A stretch of DNA of 64,000 bases from Symbiodinium natans (Eukaryota; Sar; Dinophyceae; Suessiales; Symbiodiniaceae). The notes under the pieces were generated by a model, which made no database searches, was not told the origin of the DNA, and saw only the letters and a program-made list of their open reading frames with translations. Both the position numbers and the translations under genes were made by a program. Of the stretch, positions 10,970 to 22,177 are shown in pieces. The stretch lies in the NCBI GenBank assembly GCA_905221605.1, contig CAJNDS010002439.1:25001-89000 (forward strand), given 5' to 3'. The stretch's first letter is position 1. Every line of letters begins with the position of its first letter.

Positions 10970-12330
10970 GTTGTTATGCATGCACGCATACATAATATGC
11001 GTGTTCATGTGCGCATGTACGCACATGTAGATGCGAACGCAGGCAGGATGTGCTAAGGAGACCTGCTAGCACTGCATTTCAACCCCGGCCCAGCAAAGAA
11101 CTTCCGTCCCAGTAGCTGAAGTAGTGCACCGGTAAAATGGGGATAGGATACTTCTCGGTGACCTCTCTCTGGGTCATGTTGAACATGTAGTCCACTCCTG
11201 TGAAATCGAAGCTCAGTTGAAAGATGTTTAGGGCATAGGGTTTAGGGTTTAGGGTGTTGTGTGCATGAGTTGTCCTCTATCTGATAACAGTGAATTCCTC
11301 ACTACAAGGGGGCTTTTGACTTCAGGGCGACCAAGAGCCAACAATTTACAAAGGGCCTAGGCGAATCAAATCTTGACATTGCGAAACGTTTGCCAGATCT
11401 TCCCTCTCATCCGAGCCTGGAGCCACGAACTGATCCGAGTCCAGCTCCACACCCACACGCACCCGGGCCAGGAGAAATGACCGGATTTTGTTGAAGTTGA
11501 AACCTGAGCTCAGCCAGCTACCACCTGAATTTCAAGTCAGTGCGTACCACTTGCATTTGTTAGTCATTGCGGTTCAAAGAACTCCAGTACTTTGAATTCT
11601 TTGCCTTGGCCGTTCTTGTGCTTTTACATGACTCCACATCTCTTGATGTGTTCTTGCACTTGTTGTGAGGGGCTGACTAGTGCATGACACAAAAACCGAC
11701 ATGCAACCTCCTCAACCCAGACTCAGCTGCTGATGGGCGACTCCGGGGCACAGCAGGGCCCAAAGGGGCAACGTGCCTTAGACGACCAGTAGCAGTAGCT
11801 TCTTGGAGCTCCAAGATCGCAAAAGGCTTGGCAACCAGTTGTTTGTGTTAAGCAAGGAGGGGTCTATAGGGGTTAGGCTTTTGATTTTCTGTCGGGTTCT
11901 TTTTGTGTCACCCGTACTGCGCACGCCACCAGCGTATTCACGCCGCAGGGACAATACAAGGCACTGAGCAAGTTTGCCAGGGCTTAGGGCCTAGGGTCTA
12001 CGGTGGGTGCAAGCAACACACCAGCTCGTGCAGCAAAGCCATCTCGTACATATACAGGGGAATAGGATTCGGGGGACCCTTGGGGATATAGACCCTCTGA
12101 CAAGGTCTCTGTTTAGGGTTCCCTTTTTAAGGGTTTGGGGTTTAGGGTTTAGCGTTTAGGATCATGAATTTTACCCTGCCCTGTGCAAACATGCGAGTGC
12201 CCAGTGACATCAGCAGCAGCCGCGGAAAGCGGCTGGCGGTCCAATCCTCCTTTGATATGAGTCAAACTGCAGCCCAATGATTCGGGTTTAGGGTTTGGGG
12301 TTTGGGGTTTAGGGTTTAGGGTCATGAATC
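10970..12330. other. no supported gene
   Basis: Scattered TTTAGGG insertions (about 11238-11262, 12112-12155, 12285-12322) in otherwise mixed sequence. I find no frame-continuous exon chain or recognisable motif. Confidence 0.4.
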
Positions 12331-12331
12331 C

Positions 12332-12509
12332 TCAAGCACCAGGCTTGAGCATGAAGTTGTCAAGGATGGCCCAAAAAATCATTGTCGGCCCAGAGTCCGG
12401 AGTGAGGCTTCCAAGGTGGAAGACAATGATCGGCTCGTTAGAGAAGAGGTGGACAGATCGAATCAGTTCTTCGCCTTGCACGCTCCGCACTTCTGCCCTA
12501 AGGAACACG
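12332..12509 (-). CDS. candidate exon, unknown product
   Basis: Minus-strand frame of 59 codons from an AG acceptor (CTGGCAG before 12509) to TGA at 12334-12332. The composition is protein-like with alternating hydrophobic and charged stretches (for example HLFSNEPIIVFHLGSL). It ends directly beside a TTTAGGG/TTTGGGG tract. There is no family match and no neighbouring exon was traced. Confidence 0.4.
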
Positions 12510-12983
12510 CTGCCAGGAAAGTGCTCAATCGGCAGAGCTCATGATCAGGGCAGAGCTGGGCTGGGAGTAGGGTGGGGTGGGGGCGGGGCTGGGCTATGAA
12601 AGGGTATCATGGGTGGAGGAGCGGCCAGTCGGAATCATTCATTGCTGCATTGCCGGCTTTCTACGTACCATATCGCTGAGCACGGCGCTCATCATTGAGT
12701 GTTTCCCATCTGGAGCACCTGCATAATAGTTCACCTCAGGATTGACGGCTGCAGTCACGTCGGCCCCCAGCAATTTCTTTTCAAGACGCCCCACATCCGA
12801 GGTAAGCCGGGAAACTTGTCTGTTTAGAGTGCCCTCCTCATAAGCGCAACATCACTGCAGATAGCAACGAAAGGCACGTGACCTTAAGAAAGCTTTGCCT
12901 GAGGCAGGGGGGGCGTTGAGCATAGTGACGCCGAAGGCTGATCTACATGAGGGGATCTGGCGGCATACGGGCATTTCCCAACA

Positions 12984-13060
12984 GAGGGGGTACCCCTAAA
13001 ATACCCAAGATAAAACAGAAACCCCTTAAAGGGACCCCAAAAAGGGTACCCCTATTTCTA
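12984..13060. mobile_element. rearranged fragment of TIR family D
   Basis: Contains the family D arm words GGGGGTACCCC and GGGTACCCCTATTT in inverted arrangement but lacks both outer GGGGTTTACG ends. Probably an eroded or internally deleted copy. Confidence 0.35.
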
Positions 13061-14385
13061 CGTTCTTCATGCCTCCAAGCAGCGAAGGCCCGCTCGATCC
13101 AGCCATCCCTGTCCTGTTGCAAAGAACCCCCAACAAGTGCAAGACCCTGACTTTTTTGAAATAAAACAGGCTTGAAGGGAGAGATGTATGACGCTTCTAA
13201 ACCACGTTACTCTTAGGGTTTCTGAGCGCCAAACAACCCAGTTACTCAGTACGCAGGGCAGGATGTAAGCATTGAAGAACCTGCTCTTGGCAGCCGGCCC
13301 AACCCCCATCGCCCTTTCAAAACACCCTTTGCCCCCTTTCAGGCTGCAAACAAGCTCTCCAATGAGCCCAAACTAAAGCCTCCGGAGTGTTCCGGCCACG
13401 ACCGTGATTTTTGCTGCGCAGCGGAACCATCTCCCAGCGCAGAGGCTTCACAGGCGGTGATGCCCACTTGTGGTGTCAACTTCAAGTTTGCTCGTGATGC
13501 TGATGGAAACCTTTGAGGGAGGAGAACTGAAGCCAGCATGAAGCATGAGTGGACCTCTGGCAAGCTCCTCGGGACGCTTGCATGTTTTTGCCGCCGCCAA
13601 GTGTTTTCAGCCTACGGCGTTTGGAAGCAGAGCTTTGGCTCAAGGCCTTTTTGCAGTCTCAGCTCATCTGGGTGACGAGCTCAGATTGCGTTATAATCTC
13701 CGAACCTATCTCGCATACCTCGATATCTATGCCAAGGCACGGCAAGGCGATCATAGGTCTTCACAAAGCGCTGGTCGATGCGAACCCGCATAAGCTGCTG
13801 TAAATTGCCTTGGTTCTGCGCAGCCGCGAGGGTAGGGGGAAGTTCTGGCATTCTCGCAAAAGCAAAGTGCGATCGTGTCAGGGATTCTCGGAGAAATCGC
13901 TTCAAAGGATGGCGTGTGTTATTCACATGGCGGGGTCTACGTCACACAGATGAAGAGAGCAGACGAGCGCAAAACCTGGGTAGAGCAACGGCTGACCAGT
14001 AACAGCGGCAACTACAAGGCCTGCAAGAACGCCATGGCCAAACGCCCGACGGATGGACCACTCCGACGGGCAGATCAAGAAATGCCCCGACACGACAGAG
14101 AATCCGTCGGAATGACAGGTAGCTAGACATGACCAGAACGAATCAGGTGAGATCAGGTGAGGAACTCGGTACAGCAGGAGCATTAAGAGTGCGTGGGCAC
14201 TTCCTGAGTCAGAAATGAGTAAAAAGGGGGGCTTCAGGGTTTAGGGGAAAAGGTTAGGAGGACTTCAGGGGAAGGGAGACCCCGCAAAATTCTCGATTCC
14301 AGCTGCTTCGAGCTGCTTAGCTCCACCTGCTTACTGCCAGCCTGTAGCGCCGGATCCTCGCCTCACGCATCTGGGATACACAAGT

Positions 14386-14467
14386 GGGGTTTACGATATT
14401 AGGGGTACCTTTTTTGGGGTCCTTGTTAGGGAATTCTATTTCAGGGCCCCCTATTTTCGTAAACCCC
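14386..14467. mobile_element. TIR element family D, copy 1
   Basis: Arms GGGGTTTACGATATTAGGGG and inverted GGGGGTTTACGAAAATAGGG, flanked by a perfect 5-bp direct duplication CAAGT (14381-14385, 14468-14472). Length 82 bp, among the shortest copies, with no coding content. Confidence 0.85.
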
Positions 14468-14479
14468 CAAGTCCCAAGT

Positions 14480-15960
14480 CTTTCGGGTGTGACATGGGAC
14501 CCCGACAACCCTACGAATCCAACACAGCTTCAGCACGACCCTTCTCCCCTACAATTTGCCACTGCTGCTGCTGTCGCTCCGATCACCCAAGATCCCAAAC
14601 CCTGCAGCAGCTGGCTCACCAAGGCATGCCATGGACGGAAAAGCCGGGCTCCGGGCGTGCTCTCTCATGCCAGGCAGGAGAACAGAACCTTTCTTACACT
14701 GAGAGCTCCTAGGACTCTTGGGGAAACCCGCTTACCGTACACGAGCTGTAACTCCCAAGTTCCTAAACTCTAAACCCTAAACCCTAAACCCTAAATCAAC
14801 CTCTGCAGAAATTGCCGATGCCAGCTTACACATCGGCCAAGGGGCGCTTCAGTGGCCTGGCGGCAGTAAGCAATGAGCATTTGCAGGGGAGCTTGGCTTG
14901 GGTGATTTCCGCTGTTGTGAACTTAAGGGCCCATACATCGAAACCCTTTAAAAGGAGGTTAGGGACTATATTCAGGGCCCGTGAAACTACCCTCAGACAT
15001 GGTTGACTCTGCAAACCAAAATGCATCACTGTTGCCACGGTTGCCTGCCACTGGGCCAGCCCATGCGGCCCAATAGACTGCCCCTGCTCGAAGATCTCGC
15101 AAGAGCCGATGAGCCTGCTGAACGTCAAGTCATGATGAACAACGAAGAAGCCGTACTTTCCTTGCTCTAGCTGTGGAAGCTTGAGTGGCGTCCCTGCCCG
15201 GTGCTGCAAGCACCGCGTCCCATGCACCCAGAAAGACAAGGGAAGGCGCCTTGACGAAATCCCCCCCCCCTCTGCCCCGCTTAGCCTTAAATTCCCCGCA
15301 AACTCCGACTCACGGACCTCATCCCTTTCAGAGCCTTCCGGAATAAGGGGGCGTCGAGTAAGATTATCAGGACCCCGGCGGAGGGGGAGTAGTTAGGGTT
15401 GAGGGTGTCGGGCTCAGGCTGTTACCTCTCAATGTCAAGCCACGTGCGGGCCGGAGGCATTGCTGAATTCTGGGGCGGGGGAAGCATGAAAACCCCTAAT
15501 AGTTCATGAACGCCGATGCAAGACTCGGGGGATCCGAGGCATCTAGGAGAAAGCGCGGTGGAGCTGAGAGAAAGCAGGCTTTGAACCTTTAGTCTGAAGT
15601 TCCTACGGGGACATGAAAGGTACGACATGGGTCGGAATAAGCTTCAAGCATCTTAGCAATAGTAATGGGAAGAATGATAGTAATAGCAGTAATGATAGTA
15701 ATAGAAATAGTAGTAGTTTTGTAATAATAATAATAGTAATAATAATATTATTATGAGAAGTGTGGGCTCCACCCGAGTCTTTCTGACTTGCCAAGCTGGA
15801 TCACGCATGCTCGTCTGAAGTCGTGCACACAGAGCATGCCCGAATCATGCTAATCTAGGGGTTGGAATGATTGCTAGCAGTAGTCCCTGATGGTCCCCTC
15901 GTAGTCATACTGTAAACAGATAAACCCCCCCAAAAGCCCCTGTTCTAATTCTTAAGGCCC
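14480..15960. other. no supported gene; AAT/AGT trinucleotide stretch
   Basis: Telomere-like tract at 14766-14795 and an (A/G)TAAT-rich low-complexity stretch at 15650-15755. Open frames here give no recognisable motif. Confidence 0.4.
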
Positions 15961-15978
15961 CCCCCCCCCCCCCCATAT

Positions 15979-16073
15979 GGGGGGTTTCCGAAACCAAGCG
16001 TACCTTCTTGGGGTCCGAATTATGCTTACTATCTGGGGTCTATATTGCGGGTCCCTTATTTTTCGTTAAGCCC
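15979..16073. mobile_element. TIR element family D, copy 2
   Basis: Starts after a 17-base C-run and CATAT with GGGGGGTTTCCGAAACC, and ends GTCCCTTATTTTTCGTTAAG, merging directly into a CCCTAAACCC telomere-like tract. No target duplication is visible because the right flank is telomeric. Confidence 0.65.
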
Positions 16074-16270
16074 TAAACCCTGAACCCTAAGCCCTAAACC
16101 CTGAACCCTAAACCCTAATCCCCCCCCATATTGCCCTTTCGCCTGGAGCCAGTTGTCTCGGCCAGCTCCTCCGGCATGAGAAGCGGGTTCAAGCGCCGAT
16201 AGAAGGAGGTACCTGGCAGCTGCACTCGCTCTTGAGAAGAAGGTTCCTTCTTTCCTTCCTGCACAGCTAA

Positions 16271-16403
16271 GGGTTTAGGGTTTAGGGTTTAGGGTTTAGG
16301 GTTTAGGGTTTAGGGTTTAGGGTTTAGGGTTTAGGGTTTAGGGTTTAGGGTTTAGGGTTTAGGGTTTAGGGTTTAGGGTTTAGGGTTTAGGGTTTGGGGT
16401 TTA
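16271..16403 (+). repeat. interstitial telomere array, ~19 TTTAGGG units
   Basis: A near-perfect TTTAGGG array with one TTTGGGG unit at the right end. It lies about 65 bp from a family B element and next to the coding-like frame of the 16.4-17.7 kb gene. Confidence 0.95.
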
Positions 16404-16404
16404 G

Positions 16405-17723
16405 AGGTCGCAGTGGACAGGAAGGGACTCATGAGCAAGTCCGAAGTGCAAACTTCAGAGTCCTGTACTTGAAGGTTCATGGTACCAGTAAGTAATAACT
16501 GTACTTATAACCCTACTTATAATTGGGATAACCCTATAAGGCCCTTTAGGGGTATTATAAGTAGGGTTATAAGTACAGTTATTATAACTGGTTAGTAAGT
16601 ACCATGAACCTTCAAGTAACGCGAATGTACTCCTCGCACGGTTGATTTGTGGGAGGCCTGGGGTAACTTCGCATTGGCAATGCTTGCCACCGTCCCCGGG
16701 AATGAGGTCCCCGAGCTTGTCCTCAAACTCACGGCAGCGCTCGAAACGCAAATTAGAGCGAATGGTCATCGAAGCTACGAGCATCTTCACACTTTCCGGC
16801 GCAGTGTGCAGCCGTTCGTACACTGAGCTGGCAAACCGGGGCCTAGCATCATCAAGCAGTATGCCCCTGGCCCCAGATACGATTCTACAAGCCGTCGCAA
16901 ACCATCTTTGCAGACAGGGTGCGATGCTGCATATCACCTTCTGGATTTGTTGATCCTGTTGGGATCGACAAAGTCGGCCACAAGACTAAGCAAAAAGACA
17001 CACCCCGCCGCTTCTCGTGCCCCACCTTCGGCATCTCAATGACCTTCCACTTGTCTCCGTTGCCCCACTTCACCCGGCCTGATGAAAGCATGGGGCGTTG
17101 CCGATTTGAGGAGACATGGCAACGCATCGTGCTCGTGATTTGGGAATTTAACTATTGCATGCTGCCCTGTCTGTGGTAGCTCGCGCTTCCGTTACGCTCA
17201 CAAATTCGATGCTCTTAATCATTCCGAAGCGTCTCCGGCTCCCAGAGACATGTCGGGTCAGCAGCAGGGCTACAGGGACACACGACACCGGGCCATGCCT
17301 CCACATACACATTCCTGCCACTGCCCACTGCAGTAGATCCAAGTAGGATCGCCCTGCCACTAACAGTTCGCTTTGGAAGCCACGAGGTGTGATGAGTATT
17401 GCCTGCAAGCAAGACATGTCGATCCAGCCTTGGGAGATTCCTGAGGCTCAACTTCAACTGGCGGTAGTGTTGTCGCCTGTGTCAAAAAACAAGGCTACGA
17501 TGGCTGGTTGCACGGGTACGCAAGCACAGGAACGCAGGGAGGATCGCCGCCGTTCACTGAGACCCTCTCCCTCATGGCACTCGCAATTCAGCGCATGACT
17601 TGTTGCCTGGACAGCAGGCGGTTCCTCGTTCAGCTGGCGCATCACCTCGTTTCGGGAAGCCTCAGACGAGGTGAAGAGGTGCCCATATAGGGGACAGACA
17701 TACGGTGAGCTTGGCAAATTCAC
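16405..17723 (-). CDS. multi-exon gene, unknown product
   Basis: Proposed minus-strand exons: 17723 to about 17460, about 17417-17203 (ending at a GTGAGC donor), about 17078-17002, 16955-16610 and 16467 to about 16405. The 17002/16955 junction is frame-exact (GT donor, CCCAACAG acceptor, 46-bp intron). The main exon reads through 110 codons (includes QRWFATACRIVSGARGILL). A family B element (16468-16616) interrupts it; a GT-AG intron inside that element (16609-16468) keeps the frame and simply adds three codons. No domain recognised. The first two junctions are less certain, and the frame runs into the telomere array beyond 16405, so the 3' end may be lost or lie beyond it. Confidence 0.45.
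16468..16616. mobile_element. TIR element family B, copy 2 (candidate introner)
   Basis: 149 bp with arms CTTGAAGGTTCATGGTAC and the exact inverse, flanked by TA on both sides (16466-16467, 16617-16618). Subterminal AGTAATAACTGTACTTATAA is also inverted on the other side, so nearly the whole element can fold. It interrupts a continuous minus-strand frame; exact excision with one TA, or GT-AG splicing inside it, keeps that frame open. Confidence 0.85.
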
Positions 17724-18349
17724 GTGAAACCGAGTCCAAGCATGATAACACGCCTGCCCGCCTGCAGCAAGTTAAACGAGATAACTGAGGTAGGGCATAA
17801 CTACCACTCAGCAGATACGGGTGGTGCCTTCAAGGCCTGCATCTCCTTCGGCTTCTCTTTGTGGGCTGACTCTGCCGGCGGTGCCTCCTGGCCGCTTCGG
17901 GTCTGCATCAGGATCGGTATCGAAGTTGCCCGGGCCGCCCCGTCGTCCTTGGTTCGGCTGCCGGAACTCCGCTTGTCGAGGCCCTTCTTTCGTTTCCTGG
18001 CCGGAGGTTCTTGACAGGAGCCTAGGCTTGAACAAAAAAGAACCAAACCATCAACCGATAAAACCGAAACCCGCAGAGCTGAGGAAAATGTGCCAAGAAA
18101 CCAACAATCAAACAATACTCAAAACAAACTCAAGACAAACGCCGAAAACTATTAGAGAGGAGCCAGCCGGAAACTCAAGAACAACCCAACAAACAAATCA
18201 CAACCTCAGAAAAAAATCGAAAAGCATCCGCCGAAAACCTTCTGGCGGCAGGGTTGGCTCATTTTCTTGTTTGGTGACAACTGCTCGCGTGGGCAGAGTC
18301 CATCACAACCCTAACCCTAAACCCTATAAACCCTAAACCCCTGTAGGGC

Positions 18350-19720
18350 CTCTGAACGGAACCCTTTTGCATCGAGGTTGGTGCACCCGGTTTTGCGGAG
18401 CCATGCGGAGCCATCCTCTATAATTTCCCGGAACTATCCTGCAAACCCAGTTTGTTAGGGCAAGCTGTGATCACATTTTCTTCTTGGTGGAGGGCTTTTG
18501 GGATCAGGTCAGCTGCAGTCTGAGGCCCCCTGTGCCCTTTCCTGGCTCAAAACTCAGGCACGGCCGTATAAGTTTCAGGTTTGAAGGGCCGTGGCGCTAG
18601 ACAGCTTCAGGCCTTTTGGCCGTGAAGTTTTCAGGGCTTAAGGGCCTTGGCTAGCCCAGGTTCTCCATCTTTAAATTTGCTTGGGCGGGTCCCGAAAAAA
18701 AAGCTTCTTTACAGCGGGTCCCAGAATGTCGGTGGGGGAGGGCGAGGGAGGGGGGAGGGGTAGAATGGGGGCCTCTAGTAAAGCGCGTGCTCTTTTTGCA
18801 ACTGGGCTTGAGGACTAGCCAGATCCTTGCATCACGACCGTTCGTGTTAACCCAACTCTGTGCAGGTGCATGACTCGGCCAAAGAATGATCAACTGCCTT
18901 AAACCTTTTTACTAAAACCCTAAAACCCTAAAACCCCAAAAACCCCAACCCCCAAACCCCAAAACCCCCAAACCCTAAAACCCTAAAACCCCAAAACCCC
19001 AGAACCCCAAAACCCCAAAACCCCAAAAGCCCAAAAGCCCAAAACCCCAAAAGCCCAAAAGCCCAAAAGCCCAAAAGCCCAAAACCCCAAGCCCTAAAAC
19101 CCTAAAACCCTAAAACCCTGAACCAACCAAAGCCAGGGCCGGTCCTGGGCCGGATGGGCTCCGTCGTCTCATCGGCTGCGCTTGCCGAAGACAACTCGAC
19201 AGCAGATTTTTTCCAGGCGCGGATTGCCCGTGCTTGTGCTCAGAACAACAATATGTATATGTATATGTATATATATATACATATAAAAATGAAATATATA
19301 CAAAATGTGTATATGTCTGATATGTATGTGTAGGTATGTATGTATATATATATATACATGTGTGTGTATGTATATGTATATATATATACACACATACATA
19401 CGTGTGTGTGTGTGGACCATGCGCGCGGATGGACGCATGTTGCACAGCACTTTGCCCCACACGAGTGGAGCTTTGATGCAATCTCTTCGCCATCCCGGCG
19501 TTGTCAAGCACTATGGGGGATTCTGGGCTCACAAAAGTGATACGAATATTGGAATGTTACAACATATATAGAAATAATATAGAGCATAAGTTTACCCGTG
19601 TGTACATACTTTATGTATAGAGAGTGAATGGTCAGTTTTGTTCTCTCTGTATGTAAATTACATATATATATATATATGTATGTATGTGAGTTCGCGCGCG
19701 TGTGTGTGTGTGATATATTT
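18350..19720. other. no supported gene; repeats only
   Basis: Holds a degenerate telomere-like tract (18904-19121) and TA/TG microsatellites (19250-19410, 19660-19715). A G-rich purine tract lies at about 18730-18765. Confidence 0.5.
18904..19121 (-). repeat. degenerate telomere-like octamer array (CCCNAAAA)
   Basis: Units are mostly eight bases: CCCTAAAA, CCCCAAAA, then a block of GCCCAAAA, then CCCTAAAA again. Variants are grouped, as expected from local unit amplification after the array formed. Confidence 0.85.
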
Positions 19721-19727
19721 AATTATT

Positions 19728-19982
19728 GTGCATTTCATAGCATTGCCAGTGCCTGAAGCCGCACAGACGCCACGGCCGCAGTCGCAGCGAGCGTGGTGAC
19801 TGCTGCCAGTGCCCACACAGCAGTACCTCCAAGCTCATCACGCGCTCGTACAAATTAGAGTGCGAGCGGGAAAACTCCAATTCTAGGATGGTAAATTGAG
19901 GGCTTCTTGATGCAAGCTCAAAGTCTTCATGCTCAGGGTCTTCAGGTGAGCCAGAGACACCTTTGTGCATGGCCACTGCCAA
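19728..19982 (-). CDS. candidate exon, unknown product
   Basis: An 85-codon minus-strand frame with balanced charged and hydrophobic content (includes SPEDPEHEDFELASRS). A second minus frame over its distal half encodes an Ala/Leu-rich possible membrane segment, so the exact frame is ambiguous. No family match. Confidence 0.3.
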
Positions 19983-20332
19983 AGGTGGTAGAATGTGAGG
20001 TCATGGAATGACTTATTGCAACAGCACTACATAGCAGCATTCGCCTGCAGGTAACATGCACGCATGCAGCGGTGCGCAAGGTTGGGTTGATGCGTCGGTG
20101 CGCCGGCCCTGGGGTTCATGCACAAGCAGCAGTTCATCCCAGTCGGAGCGGAATAGCCAACCAGTTGACAAGTTCGATGTTCATCCACCAGAACTGGCAC
20201 AGCAACCTGTTTTACCCCAAAAAGGTGATATGCAGTGAAAGCACGAAGTACTCGGCACTGAATCAAGCACTCATTGTTCAGTGGGAATAGTGGCAAGGTC
20301 CAAGACCATTTGTGAAAGCTTGCACCCGGATC

Positions 20333-20467
20333 GGGGGGGGGGGGGGGGAGGTTCTAACAAGTCCAACTGTAGTAGACTTGGCCTTGGCTAAGCACATTAG
20401 ATGTTGTATACAAATATAGTATTAGCATGACCTATGTGTACAAATATATATATATATATATATATAT
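20333..20467. repeat. G-run and TA microsatellite
   Basis: G-run at about 20334-20348 and a TA run at about 20447-20467, around 100 bp apart. The arrangement resembles the C-run/TA ends of elements X1 and X2, but the ATGATC motif is absent. Confidence 0.6.
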
Positions 20468-20859
20468 CAGAGTAGATTTTTAATATATTAATTACACTAT
20501 ATAAGCTAATGCCAGCCTGCCCCACGCTTCTTAGCTCCCTTCGACGGCATGGCAAGGAGAGGAGCATGATGCAACTGACGCTTTTGAAAGCTGAGGATGG
20601 ATCAGGGTGTAGGGTTAGTTTTAAGTCTTTTTGTGCGGTTTGTTTAGGGTTAGGGTTTATAGAGTTTAGGGTTTAAGGGTTTAGGGTTTAATCAGGGTTT
20701 AGAGGAATGATGCGATGTGCCCGTGCACTTGGACGAACCTTCCTTATGGCCATCTCAGTGAGCCAGAATGCCAACAGCGCCTCAGGAAGCCAATCTCAAG
20801 CCAAATCTCAAAAGAAGCCCTTGCTTCCCAGCCAACAGAAATACCAGTAAATCATGCTC

Positions 20860-21017
20860 GCCAAATAATACTCGCCAAACATGTGCGTACCAGGACATAG
20901 CACTAGCCAAATACGACTAGTAGATAAAACTAGTAAATAATACTAGCCAAAGAATGCCAGTAAATGATTCTAGTAAATAAGACTAGCCAACAAATACTAG
21001 TACATTAAAACTAGTCG
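20860..21017 (+). repeat. degenerate ~11-12-bp tandem repeat
   Basis: Recurring ACTAGCCAAATA, ACTAGTAAATA, ACTCGCCAAATA and CCAGTAAATG words at roughly 11-13-base spacing. No telomere-like character. Confidence 0.6.
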
Positions 21018-21019
21018 TG

Positions 21020-22170
21020 ACAATCCTGCGGTACTCCTGCAGGGCTTTGGTCGAAAGTGGTAATTGCTAGACCCAGATCCACAGGCCTCCTTGTTGCGGG
21101 CGCTCCTGGGAATGAGGTGCGCAGTTTCACTCCCCGGCCTAGCTCTGCAGTTTTAGGGTTGAGAGTTTGAGGCTTGGGGTTTGTAGGGTTTACAATGTAA
21201 ACCCATGTCATTGGGTTTTTCGGTACATAATGACATAGGTACCACCCCGCCTCTTCCCACTCCCTGAAGCAAATGCAACGTTGCCCCCGAGATGTCTAAT
21301 CCCACAACGGCCGGCAGCAATGGGAGTCCTTGGAGTTGCAACGAGCAGGTCGCGCCCGAACAGGTCGCGAGGGCGCCCAGCACCCAATCTGAATCAAGGC
21401 AGATAGAAGAGCTGAACTATGTTGAAACGATGGAAGATGATTACAGGAAGATCTTGCATCTGTAAGCATGGCTGCGATCCACCTGGGGTGGTGTACCCCA
21501 GACGGGATCTACCGCTTGTCCAACGCAGACGTTGTCGCATTACAGCGGTATCACACAAGATGTGTGTGCACCGAGCCTGGTCTTGATCTAGGAGAACCAG
21601 ACAGATCTGAAAAGTCAGTCCCCACACATTCAGGGTTTCAATGGCTTCGGTGATTCTATCTGGCCACCCCTGTTGCAGTGCAAAACCAAGTTACCGGACC
21701 TTACGATGCCCAAAATCCTACAGATCCTTGTCGTCGTTTATCCCATGTCCATGTACTAGCTGACCCACCCTCCGGGTCACTCCTTATTGAACCGCGGTAC
21801 ACATGGCTGCAAACAACCCCGCTCTGCAAATTATGGTCGCGGATGGCAATGCCTGTATGCTCGGGAGAACCTTCCCCTTTAGGAAGCCAGTGGTACCGTA
21901 CCCAGAGCACCAACACCAACCGTATGGCACTTTTTTGCTGTAGCACGGCTGGCACACGTTCGCCACGCGAAACCAGCTACGGACGCAGAAGTTGCTCTCC
22001 GCGTTCTGCGGAATCGCAGGCCATCGCCTGCACCGAATGCCAAGTACTTGCGCGACTTGCCCCGCAACAACCAGCAATGCAAGCCATTGCGTGCCAAATG
22101 TTAGCCAACTTCCTCATCCTTTGGAATTGCGACCACTCGAACTTGCTGCAGACAATAAACATTGGGCTTG
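21020..22170. other. no supported gene
   Basis: Plus-strand frames are open across much of this stretch and continue antisense over the oxygenase-like exons. I see no motif to prefer them. Possible downstream exons of the minus-strand oxygenase-like gene could lie here but were not resolved. Confidence 0.35.
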
Positions 22171-22177
22171 GAGCATT

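Noticed and set aside
10134-10989. Long minus-strand open frames (277-282 codons) with a 49-residue repeat
   Set aside because: They arise from a stop-free 49-bp tandem repeat read in three frames (3 x 49 bp = 49 codons). All frames are open at once, so there is no evidence of protein coding.
13545-14130. Candidate gene from protein-like plus-strand frames
   Set aside because: Two plus frames and a minus frame over the same DNA all look protein-like and no junction was phase-exact, so no strand or frame can be chosen.
16271-16403. Chromosome end
   Set aside because: The array has gene-like sequence on both sides and other arrays of both orientations occur throughout, so it is interstitial.
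17801-18115. Lys/Arg-rich minus-strand frame (ARKRKKGLDKRSSGSR) as a gene
   Set aside because: A protein-like plus-strand frame of 171 codons overlaps it and no splice-consistent link to the 16.4-17.7 kb gene was found.
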